In this document: positions 1 through 9,688 of the stretch, piece after piece | Layout: each line of letters begins with the position of its first letter | Numbering within the stretch: position 1 is the first letter of the stretch | NCBI GenBank assembly: GCA_029204225.1 | Contig: CM055096.1 | Location: 35,958,611-36,022,610, forward strand | Origin: Diphasiastrum complanatum | Taxonomy: Eukaryota > Streptophyta > Lycopodiopsida > Lycopodiales > Lycopodiaceae | Direction: 5' to 3' | Length of the DNA: 64,000 nucleotides | Translations under genes and position numbers: made by a program | The notes under the pieces: model-generated | Seen by the model: the letters and a program-made list of their open reading frames with translations, nothing else | What the model was told of the DNA's origin: nothing | Databases searched by the model: none

Positions 1-773
1 ACAATGTACAGAGTTGCTTTTATCCAAAATAGAAATCAATAAGATGACTTGAAAGTACATCTAATTGGAAATTTTTCTCTCTAAGCCAATTTTTGATACA
101 AAAGCCAAATTTTGTTGGTTTGTTCATAGAGTAAAGAAGCAGTGTTAAAAGAAGTTTTTAGCCTAATGAAACAAAAAAAAAAAGAATATGCTTTTGAGCT
201 TTGGTTTTATAACATCCAAGAATGCATGTCCTATTAAAAAAATATCTTGAAAAAATGTCCTTCACAAACAAACACCAAATGGGCCAAATAAATGATTGTT
301 TTGAGATAAAAGAGTTAAATAAAAGTACGAAGTTTTTTTCTAAACAATGCAATGCCAGGAGATTTTGGCTGGGCATGCTACCACCTTTAGCCAGCCTCCT
401 GATGAAGTATATGGACTAGGTATTCTTCATGCGCAGGTGGGCTACCTTGTTGTAGCACTTGCGGCTAGGAGTGCTACAACATGTAGCCTACCGTTGGATG
501 ACAAATATCAGACATAGCAGGTCCAGATCTACGGTGGAAATTAACGATGATTTAAAATGTGACTTTCGTAGTCAACCGGATGATGCCATGTGTCCTATAT
601 CACTCTCACACCTAATTCACACTTAAGTACATATAATTCAGTGATTCACACTTAGTACATATAATTCACTTGGCCGGAGAGGGAGAGGGATATGAAGGCT
701 ATACGTTCGTTGTTTTGTAAAGGAAAGTGCCAAAGATCTTCAATCACTTGACGTGCGAGCAAATCACCTGATA
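1..773. other. 5' flank of the NPF gene
   Basis: No convincing coding region is visible. The stretch is AT-rich up to about 420 and then holds an imperfect foldback (listed separately). It ends with a short purine-rich run (gagagggagaggga, about 676-690) just upstream of the first plausible ATG of the transporter gene. It presumably contains that gene's promoter and 5' untranslated region, but I see no unambiguous TATA box. Confidence 0.4.
436..492. repeat. imperfect inverted repeat (foldback)
   Basis: The left arm at about 436-459 (GGTGGGCTAC...GTAGCACT) is nearly the reverse complement of the right arm at about 470-492 (AGTGCTACAACATGTAGCC plus TACC). A loop of about 10 nt separates them. 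The arms are about 23 bp with one bulge and two mismatches. It lies 280 bp upstream of the transporter start codon. It could be a small MITE remnant or a transcribed hairpin. No terminal duplication was recognised. Confidence 0.6.
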
Positions 774-3217
774 ATGACAACACATGGAATTGATCAGGAG
801 GATGCAGCAGTGATGGAGACAACCGGTGAATTAGATGGCATATCACTCGATATATCAGCAGCAAACCCCATATTAATAAATCAGAACACCCAAACCAGAA
901 AATATCGAGCGTGCATGTCGCTTCTGGGTACGTAACGCTGTCTGTTCAACAACTAAGTGTCATTGTTTCCTTTTGCTAGCAACAGCACTTAACAGATCTT
1001 TGCAATCCTTCTACAGGAGTTACAATAGTCGAGAAAATGGTGTACTATGCAATCTTCGGGAATCTTGTAACGTTCCTTTCCCAGGTTTTGCATTTGGATG
1101 CCGCTTCTTCAGTCAAGAATGTAAACACTCTTGTCGGCGTCTGCACTGTTGCAGCACTTGTAGGAGCCTACATTTCAGATGCGCATCTGGGTCGATACTG
1201 GACGATCGTGACTTTCTTTACAGTCTACTCACTGGTAAGAGAGGAACTTGAATATATGCAGGAGTCTAAATTTTCTGCTACTGATTCATTTGTTCTATTT
1301 AATTACACAGATTGAATGCTTAATCGTTGCCGCAGGGACTAATTTCTCTGACAATATTCACTTCACACCCGTCTCTTAGGCCGATTCCATGCTCACTAGG
1401 AAGTCCGGACTGCAGAAGGCCTACAAAATGGCAATTTGGTTTTTTTGTGTTCTCTGTGTCTCTGATTGTGATAGGGACGAGCGCTAACCCATGCTACTTA
1501 GCTTTTGGTGGAGATCAGTTTAATGATGATGGTGATGCGGAGGAGAGGAAGCAGAAAGCCTCGTACTTCAACTGGTTATTTTTTGGTATATGCTTCGGCG
1601 CCTTCCTCGCTTGCACGTTAGTAGTGTATATCGAAGAGAACGTAAGCTGGAAGTGGGCATTTGCAATCCTCACTTTCTGTATGCTGATGGCGTTGTTTGC
1701 GGTCGTCGTTAATTCCTCCAACTATCGTGAAAGACCACCAAATGGCAGCCCTTTTACCCGGTTGGCGCAGGTGCTGGTAGCGGCTGCTTGCAATTGCAAA
1801 GCCAAACTACCATCAGACCACCAGGATTTGTATGAGGCTCCAGAGATCATGAACGAGAAAGCTACGAGATCGAAGCTGCTGCACACCAGCGACTTCGGGT
1901 AAAAGACTGTTTCCTAATCACCTCCCAAGGGTTGTCTCATGACTTACTGGAAACGTAGCAATCTAAGAAGAGTTGCATCGCGTTTGTATGCGCAGCTTTC
2001 AATTAGTTTTCAGCGTTATGTGATTTAAAACAAAGGCATCATCGTAGTTAACACATTACTGTTCGTTGAATGAGCCCGAAATCACAGGAAAGAAATAATG
2101 AATTCTTTGTAAAACTAAGAAGATACACGCTTTTGACTCTTGACGAAAATGTCCACCTGTCCCCTTGGAAACAAATGAAATATCAGCAGATTTCCACCGT
2201 GTTTCGGTGTTGTTATGTTCTACTTTCCTCAAAACTGTGTCGATTATGGTGCCTAGTTTCACAGCTCTGAGGTATTGCGACCACATGTTTTGTAGGTTCT
2301 TGGACAAAGCAGCCGTATGTCATGACACGTCTGAGAACGCGTCGCGGAGAAGTGCATGGAGGCTATGCACCGTCACTGACGTAGAGGAAGTGAAGCTGCT
2401 TGTGCGTATCATGCCCATATGGATAACATGCCTCGCGTTCGGGATCTGCTTCGCTCAATCGTCGACGTTTTTCATCAAACAAGGTAGCAAGATGGACACA
2501 CACCTGGGTTCACTCCGCATTCCTTCGGCTTCGCAGCAAAGCTTTGCAGTGCTCTTGAGCGTCATGTTTATGCCCATATATGACAGGATCTTGGTTCCAT
2601 TTGCGCGTCGCTTCACCGGAAATATGAGAGGAATCACAATATTGCAGCGGATTGGCACTGGTTTGGTTTTGGGAACTCTTGCCATGGTTGCTGCAGCCTT
2701 GGCCGAGAAGAAGCGCCTGAGCATCGTGAGAGATCTCAATCAGCTGGACAATTCCGGGGCCACCACTCCTATCACTTTCTTCTGGGTAATACCGCAGAAT
2801 GCTATAATGGGGATAGCCTTCGACTTCACTCTTGCTGGGCTTCAGGAGTTTTTCTATGATCAGTTGCCAGACAGCATGAGGAGCGTGGGCATTGCGCTTT
2901 ACTTGTCAGTGCTTGGCGTGGGAAGCTTTCTTAGTAACATAATTATCGTTTTAGTTGTGAGTATAACTGGTAGTGGATCAGACCATCAAAACAGCTGGAT
3001 CGTGGACAATCTCAACAGAGCTCGTCTAGACAAATACTACTGGACATTAGCCATCGCCAGCGCTATAAATTTTTGCATTTATGTCGCAGTTGCTAATTGG
3101 TACACCTACAAGCAATTACCACGGCATCATTATACCAAGAAGCATCAACATCATCAACCACTAATGTTGCAGGCTGAAGAAGTTAGAACCTCGATAGTAT
3201 ATCAACCAACTACTTGA
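774..3217 (+). CDS. NPF (NRT1/PTR) family membrane transporter
   Basis: Four exons, 774-927, 1017-1234, 1336-1898 and 2296-3217, join through GT-AG introns of 89, 101 and 397 bp into an open frame of 618 codons, a normal length for this family. NPF proteins are 12-helix plasma-membrane or tonoplast carriers that move nitrate, peptides, hormones or glucosinolates, usually with protons. Family landmarks are present in order: the helix-1 motif region with YYAIFGNLV, then AYISDAHLGRYWTI, then NPCYLAFGGDQFNDD, and near the end EFFYDQLPDSMRSVG and DNLNRARLDKYYW. The start at 774 is the first in-frame ATG; a second lies at 813. The ExxE[R/K] proton-coupling motif reads T-I-V-E-K at residues 54-58, so the first Glu is missing. 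The substrate cannot be told from sequence. I see no frameshift or stop, so the gene looks functional. Confidence 0.93.
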
Positions 3218-3443
3218 TGTCAACTTAAATGGGTCAACTTTGCAACAGCATAAAATCCAATCTCCCCTTGAAAACCAGCAAATTAGATTTAGGTCATGTG
3301 CATGGCAAATTCTAATAGGAAAGTAATGCAAGGCGAAGGAACCGTGGGGAAATGTTTAGAAAATGTGGCATTTCCAAGCTTGAGTTAGAACAAATATCGT
3401 ATTCATGCCTTCTTTTTTATGCATTTAAAAAAAATGTGTTTGA

Positions 3444-4076
3444 TGTAGCGATTTTGCTTTTTGTTTTTGTTGTTTTCAGGATCCTAAGCAAGCGACTACA
3501 GATCACAGATCATGACAGAATCAATCAAGAAGATGACGCGAACGATGAGGTGGAGAAGAGAATGACTGTATTTTCTGTTTTACCTTTTCCAGTGAGTCGT
3601 TCTGTGTCTCGCTCGTTGGCGGCCTGACGCTCAACCCAGTCGTTGTGTTCTGCTCGTTGGCAGACTTTCATGCACAACTCTACTCTCTTCTATTCTTTTC
3701 GTTCTCTCTATCATCCTCACTCGTCCTATCTTTCGTGTTAATCAAAATGCGTATTTATCTCCACTGTGTGGAGTTTACAAGATAGTTTATCAGAGAATTA
3801 GAAGACAAGTTAATGCTAATCAACTAGTAGTTATTCTCTGTTATCGCTGTCTCTTTCAGCTGAGCATAAAGTACAATACACCATGCTCATTGAGCTGCCA
3901 GTTGGCGGCGCGAATTGTTTTCTTTCGTTTCGTGTCTTTGCTAGTGTGTTTCGTCACTTGGTCGTCGGGCCGAATCTCAAATACTTTTCTTTCGGTCTTT
4001 GGGGTATGTTCGCCCTTCGCTTCGTTTCGCTTCGTCACCTTCGCGACAAAGTTGCAGGAGCTCACAATTTCTGACA
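3444..4076 (-). repeat. LTR of Copia family A (copy 1, 3' LTR)
   Basis: This 633-bp segment lies directly 3' of a minus-strand Copia pol remnant. On the minus strand it starts TGTCAGAAATTG right after a purine tract (CAAGAGGGAG) that serves as polypurine tract. Its sequence is homologous, in inverted orientation, to the segment ending at 26201, sharing for example the block around GAGCTGCCAGTTGGCGGCGC and the CCACTGTGTGGAG palindrome. The far boundary (TG at 3444) is placed by that homology and is approximate. Confidence 0.7.
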
Positions 4077-4106
4077 CTCCCTCTTGAACCTTGCAACTTT
4101 GTATAT

Positions 4107-5560
4107 TTAATCCCTTTGTCTTGCGAAGAGTGGTTTGTCGAGCGGCTTCATGAGCAAATCTACAATCATGTCTTCAGATTTTATGTACTGAACCTTGAGC
4201 TCTCCTTTCAAGATCAAGTCTCGAATATGATGGTACTTCAGATGTATATGTTTTGTCTTTGAATGGAAAACAGGATCCTGGGACAGATATATGGCACTTT
4301 GAGAATCCATCATTATCGTGCATGGTTCTCTTTGTGATTTGCCAACTGCTTCCAACATCATCCACAACCATACTACCTCGTTCGCCATCATTGAAACTGT
4401 GACATATTCAGCTTTGCATGAGGATTGAGCCACCAAGGTTTTTTTCTTGCATATCCAGCTGATTGCTGCTCCACACGCAATCGAACATCCTCCTGTCACA
4501 GACTTGTTGTCGTCTTTGCAGCTCACCCAACTTGCATCACTATGGTGTTGCATCTCGAATCCTTTGTCTTGTTTGTCTGCTTTGTACATTAATCCCATAT
4601 TTTGGATACCCTTCAGATATTGCAGAATTCGCTTCGCCATTAGCCAATGTGCCATGCCAGGATTCTAAGAGAATTGGCTTAAAGCATAGACAAAGAAGGC
4701 CAAATCGAGTCTAGTATAGATTGTGAGGTACATCAGACTACCGATCAGGTTTTGGTAGGGTATACCTTCCATTTTTTGTCTCTCCTCATCCGTATTCGGG
4801 CAATCATGTTTCGTTAGTCTCGTTCCAACTATCATTGGTGTGGCTTTTTCTTTGCAGTCCATCATTCGGTACTGCTTCAGCACTTTTCGGGTGTACTCTG
4901 ACTGACTCAGATGCATTTCCAATCCAAGGCATTTTGTTGTTTCTCCTAGATCTGTGTTTTCATAACTCTTAGAAATTTGACTCTTCGTTTCCATGATTAG
5001 CATCAAGGAATTTTCTATCATTAGGGAGTCATCTACAAATATAGTCAAAATCACAAAACTTCTTCCTACTTCTTTTATATAAACATTACAGTCTAGTTGT
5101 GTAGGAATGTAATCTAGAGACTTCAGAAGACTATTGATCTTCTTATACCAAGATTGTGATGTCTGCTTTAGACCATAAATGCATCGTTGCAACCGACAAA
5201 CATATTGTCGATTGTCAGGGTCTTCGAATCCTTCAGGCTGCTTCATGAAAATTTCTTCCTCTAGGTCTCCGTGGAGAAAGGCTGTCTTTTAATCAATCTG
5301 GTGAATTTCCAGATTGTATTGAGTTGTGTATGCAAGGAGCAGTCAAATGTTTGTCATTTTCAATCTTGGAGAATACGTATCAAGGTAATCGACGCTGTAC
5401 CTTTGTGTGTAGCCTTTCGTGACAAGCCTTGCTTTGTATCATTTGACAGTGCCATCTGATTTGATTTTTCTTTTGTAGACCCATTTGCAATCGAAGATCT
5501 TTTTATTTTCGGGTAGTGGCTCTAGTGTCCATGCCTGGTTTTGCCTCATTGATTCAATTT
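4107..5560 (-). pseudogene. Copia family A pol remnant (reverse transcriptase and RNase H)
   Basis: On the minus strand, 5246-4665 encodes the palm of a Copia reverse transcriptase, with the active-site variant IFVDDS and the CIYGLKQ motif. 4655-4107 encodes RNase H with SDASW, AEYV and the HIHLKYHHIRD tail. Upstream, 5247-5500 continues as the KWVYKRKIKSDG region but with several in-frame stops and shifts. Gag, protease and integrase are missing because the element is cut at about 5560. It is a dead, 5'-truncated copy followed by its 3' LTR. Confidence 0.88.
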
Positions 5561-5735
5561 CTTCTGACATTGCCTACTTCTTGATCAAGGATCCAATTGA
5601 GAAGAAGATTATTGGAACGAAAGACATGGTTGCTGACATTTTTACAAAAGCCCTAGACAAAGGACTTTTTGAGAGACAGAGGAGCAGTCTTGGAGTCGTC
5701 AAGCTATCATGCTTTGAAAGGGAGCTGAAGAAACA
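5561..5735 (+). pseudogene. 3' end of a second Copia element (RNase H tail)
   Basis: Plus-strand translation ends with KDMVADIFTKALDKGLFERQ and SSLGVV, the conserved C-terminus of Copia RNase H. It is preceded within 60 codons by sequence in the opposite orientation belonging to another Copia copy. The two elements are therefore truncated and joined tail to tail at about 5560. A polypurine stretch (gaaagggagctgaag) follows, then the LTR. Confidence 0.8.
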
Positions 5736-5738
5736 AAA

Positions 5739-6340
5739 TGTTTCTATTACCAAAGCTTTGCTAGCTTTTAGCCTTCACTCTGACGAAAATGTTCGCGAAC
5801 GCGAAAGTCAAAAGGCACGAAGCAAAAATGTTCGCGAACACCCTGACGAAAAGGCACGAACACGAAAAATTTGCAAGAGAGAATTTTTTCGTGGTACAAC
5901 AGGAGAAAGTCAGACGACGAGAAAGTCAAATGACTTGAAGCGACACGAAAATCATCCCGACACCTTTTTCTGCCCTCACACTCCAAAAAAAAAGGACCAG
6001 CAAGATCATGCAAGTACCCAGAAGTACCGATATCTGATCTGATAGCATGACGTCAGCAGATACACTCTAGGTCATGGCTAATCTGCCACTCTTGTAATTC
6101 GTGATTAGCTGTAGATGTTTAATCACTCTAATCTAAAAGTTACATGAAGCGACTATATACTTTCTGGATGATACTTGATACATACAGATGAAGAAGTCTA
6201 ATGCTAGTAAGCAAGAAGACGAAAATACAAAATACGAGTCCGCCTACGGCGAGACAATTTTCTGCATAGGATCTGTAGATCCACAAGTCTGCTAGTAAGC
6301 GAGACATTACTCGTGGAAGAACTGTATTTCTCTCATGCCA
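5739..6340 (+). repeat. 3' LTR of the second Copia element (family J)
   Basis: It starts TGTTTCTATTACC just after the polypurine tract. It contains two copies of the palindrome GTTCGCGAAC (about 5789 and 5828) and, like LTR family A, an ACTCTTGTAATT block followed by a run ending in short tandem motifs. The right boundary is uncertain because no second copy of this LTR is in the window. Confidence 0.5.
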
Positions 6341-7096
6341 ACACACTGCGTGGATCTGCATGCAGTGCTTGAAGAATCAGAAAAATCAATATCATCATGT
6401 CTTTTTATCAATATAGAAAATTGCATTCCAATATTACAATATAGACACAACCTGATTGTAAGAATCTATGTTGATATCAACCTCATAAACGGGTTGTTTA
6501 CATGTAAAATGATTGTATCTTTTTTTTTTTTATGTATCTCTATTTATAAATGGATCTCTATTCAGTAAATTTTTCTATATTTTCAGCATCAGTATTAGGA
6601 ACTAATAAGGGAACAGTTCCCTCTTGTCTTAAAAGGCATAGAAGTCCTTCTTGAAACAAACTATGCACATCTGAAAGCGTCCCTTTGCTATACACACTGC
6701 ATATATTGAACAAAAATTAGTAATATTATGACAAAAAATTTATTTAAGCTATGATGATAGATTTCAACTAAAAAAAAATACATGCATATTAGAGATAAAT
6801 TGAATATACCTTGAGAGATTTAATGGTTATCTCTCCAATTTAGGTTGCCGTTGTCGGTATTTCCCAAATGACATCATGAAGTAGAGAATCAAATTTTCTA
6901 TATGTATTAGCAGCTGAGTTTATTTTTACACATAAAAAATTTGATACTTTCTCCTTATTTATCTTTACAGAAAGAATGTTCAAGCTCCAATGCTGACTGC
7001 AACAATCACAATACAAATATCGATAAATCCTTATTTATTAAAGCAATGCCGACTGCAACAATCCAAATTAAAGCAACAAAAACAAACAAGCAATCC
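6341..7096. other. AT-rich stretch without recognised gene
   Basis: No coding signal is visible. It holds a 10-T run near 6520 and an imperfect direct duplication at about 6990-7110. In that duplication the block TGACTGCAACAATC and the block AATCCTTA-TTATT each appear twice. The right part would be the 3' untranslated region of the minus-strand H3-derived gene. Confidence 0.4.
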
Positions 7097-8130
7097 TTAC
7101 TTATTCTCATATGGAATCAAATAAAATTTCGCCACTAGACTGCATTTGATGAAGGATACAACCATATCAAAATCGGCTTCTTTTGCCTTAATCGCTCCCA
7201 TAAAAAATGGACTAACCACAAAAACTACTCCATGAGAATCGAAACTAATACTATGCTGCAAAAAACATCCTCCGGCTTCTACTATTACATCTGTAATCTC
7301 TGATGTTTTATCTTTCAGCTCGGCACAAAATTTGGGACCTAATCTAAAGCTTCTATGTGAATCTAGAAAAAAAAAATCAAAATAATTGCCGAGAAGATCA
7401 ATTTTATTAGCTATGTAAAATAAACTTGCGTAGGATCATATGGAATTCTAACAAAAAGATTATGTACAAGAGTAGAAAGAGAAGTAGATACGAATAACAC
7501 GAGGAGGAGAGGGTGATTCTCGGTTTGAGTCAGATTCTCTGGCATCTGATTCAGAGCTCAAGACGATGCGGGGTCTCTTGGCAGGGATAACTCTAGGAGG
7601 AAGGGAAGTAGCTGGCCTTCGAGATCCAGCTTTCTTGGGGACAGACTAATTCGTTTTCCTCCTAGAGGTAGTTGGCAAGTTTGTTCTATCCAAAGGCAGG
7701 TCTCTAGAGGTGTTGGCGTTATCCACATGCAGACCTAAATAATGGTCCCAAAGTCTTCTGAGAATGATGAAATCTTTTGGCATGATGGTGACACGCTTAC
7801 CATGCACGGGCAAAAGACAGGTATCCTCAAAAAACTTGGCAGAAAGTCTTCTACAGCATCCTGTAAGACCTGCATGGCTGTCACGGCAAAACGAACATTT
7901 AGACCAAGTGACAGAGTGACATTCCTGACAGAGCGGCTGAAAGGAGCTCTAGGGATCAACAGTTCGGTTGATCTTTGGAGTTTTCTAATCTCCCTCAGCT
8001 AGACCTACTTTCTGCCACATCTACGGCCAGTTGTTGGGGGAACACGGGCATGGGATGGTTGTACAATGGTTATGGCATGGGATGGCTGTACAATGGTTAT
8101 GGCATGGGCAGTGAATTTGGTCCTAGCCAT
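7097..8130 (-). pseudogene. histone H3-derived gene with a second exon resembling a BRCT domain
   Basis: Exon 1 (8130-7492) begins MARTKFTA, close to the canonical H3 start. It continues with PPTTG, then LREIRKLQRSTELLIP (helix alpha-N), FSRSVRNVT, the alpha-2 stretch AMQVLQDAVEDFL, then EDTCLLPVHGKRVTIMPKD and ILRRL. All H3 fold elements are therefore present and loop 1 has H3 length. The tail between K4 and PTTG is replaced by a duplicated 9-residue unit. A basic, then Ser/Asp-rich extension of about 85 residues follows. A GT-AG intron (7491-7363) with a T-rich acceptor leads to exon 2 (7362-7097), which has no stops for 87 codons. Its pattern is helix, then VEAGG, then GVVFVVSP, then FDMVVSFIKCSL and LIPYE, and it matches the BRCT layout. 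Phases agree across the intron. Damage: one T missing in a T run (about 7829), two TAG codons before LREIRK, and one TAG in the extension. The H3 call is firm; the BRCT call is by pattern only. Confidence 0.75.
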
Positions 8131-8133
8131 CAT

Positions 8134-9021
8134 TCTTAGAATCAAAAAAAATAAATTAGAAAAAAAAAGTTTGAACCCAAGCACAGGGAATGAAAAGAAA
8201 AAAATTTGTGATCAAAAGACGCTTGAGGTCGATACCAGAACTGAATATCGATTTCAAGTGCAAGATAGATAGAGAATATGTGCAGAAAAGAGATCTGTGC
8301 TCAAAAGCAATATTGGAATTACAACGGTATCGGTCTCGAGCGCACGGTGAAAAAGTGGAGTATTTTGCAAAAAGAGAGCGCCCTTGAGAGCGATATTTGG
8401 AGCGAAAACCAAAAATTTTGCAAAAAAAATGAATATTCTGAGGGTGTATATATAGGAAATTTTTGCACGTGTGAAGAAAATGGCTGATGACATGTGTCGG
8501 CATCTTATTGGTCCACGTGGAATGTTCGTACTGACAATGATGACTCGATTATGAGGCCACGTGGGTCGGGACATGAGCACAAATCATATTTGGACACGTG
8601 TCATTCTACACGTGATAGATGTCAGATCAATCATTGTCTATACGGCAGAATATTAATGACGAATCATGCGTTGACACGTGTTCTTCTGGAACTCCTCCAC
8701 ACGTGCAAATTTTTTTTATAAATAGGTCATTTCCAACGCGGATTTTCACGCAAATTTTCAATTTCTTAGCCGAATATCGATTTCAAGCGCGTCCTTTCCA
8801 CTGTTAACGCTCTGTTGACTTACTTGCGCTTGGAACCAATACTGCCTAATCTGGTATCCCATTCAAGCATGCCTTACATCTCATTTCTTTTCTGATCTTT
8901 GTACACGCGCTCGGATCCGAAACCATGTTTTCTTATATCTCTTTCGAGCGCACATTGTCTGACCTTCATTTTGCGCCTGAGAGCGATACTGTTAATTTTT
9001 CATCTGTATTTTTTGTTCAAA
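8134..9021. promoter_or_regulatory. divergent intergenic region with a seven-fold G-box cluster
   Basis: Seven CACGTG hexamers occur at 8466, 8514, 8558, 8595, 8609, 8675 and 8700, in contexts such as TCCACGTGGA and GACACGTGTC. They are followed at about 8714 by TTTATAAATAGG, a good plus-strand TATA box. G-boxes bind bZIP and bHLH factors in plants. The region lies between the H3-derived gene (minus) and a decayed gene starting at 9022 (plus). It also carries a direct repeat GAATATCGATTTCAAG at about 8242 and 8772 and several GAGCGC motifs (8340, 8370, 8945). Confidence 0.6.
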
Positions 9022-9535
9022 ATGTCTAATTTTGATTCTAGTTTGTTTTCTTTTTTTCATGAATTTGGTATTAGTGATAATTTAGAGTATTTCAAATCTC
9101 TTTTTTCTTTTTTTATTTTTCCTTCTATTACTGAGGGTCTCGGTGTGGAAGCATTTTCAGATATTTATCTCAGATTTTTCTGCTCAGTACTCCCTTATTC
9201 AGATCTCAGAATAAGGACATGATTCATTAACAGGACCTAGTGGCACTTGGCAAGCATAGCTATAAAGCTAAGCTTGACAGAATGTTCACCAAGTTACATA
9301 ATGATTTCAAGTCTGTAGATGAGTGCCCAATTCACAATAAAAAAATGTAGATTTGTTGATTTTCAGGCAGCATTTGTTTGTTTTTTCTTTTGTTAAATAT
9401 TTATGACTTGGAAAGCTAGCCCTTCCACTTCTTTTTTGACATTATCGGATATATCGGATCTTCAAGTTTGATTTCACTGAAGCTGAGACTCTTTGCATTT
9501 TGAGCAAAGAGCTTGATGAATTTTTAAATATAATT

Positions 9536-9688
9536 TGTGAAAAGTTTTTACACTTGGTGTGTGTGTGCGGGCTAGAGATTGAGCCTAGGACCTCCCCCAT
9601 TCCGGTGGGGTGCTCTACCACTGAGCTACTCGTCCATTTTTGTTCCTAGAGTGTTGTGCAAGGGCTATAGCCTTGACACTTTCTAACA
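9536..9688 (-). repeat. left (3') LTR of the tRNA-like element
   Basis: 153 bp; reads TGTTAGAAAGTGTCAAGG... and ends ...AAAACTTTTCACA on the minus strand. It shares length and about 93% identity with 11777-11929. Confidence 0.92.
9572..9628 (-). other. tRNA-like segment inside the left LTR
   Basis: On the minus strand, TAGCTCAGTGGTAGAGCA forms a D-arm and A box. CCCCA-loop-GGGG forms an anticodon arm, followed by the standard variable loop AGGTC. The T-arm CTAGG-CTCAATC-TCTAG is slightly decayed here. The flanking 7-mers do not pair, so there is no acceptor stem and this is not a functional tRNA gene. Confidence 0.75.

Noticed and set aside
7900..8130. CENH3 (centromeric H3) identity for the H3-derived gene
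   Set aside because: The IPRAPF motif is CENH3-like, but loop 1 has ordinary H3 length and the tail starts MARTK, so a general H3 origin is safer.
9565..9635. A genuine tRNA-Ser(GGA) gene
   Set aside because: The acceptor arm does not pair, there is no long variable arm, and both copies lie inside LTRs of a mobile element.
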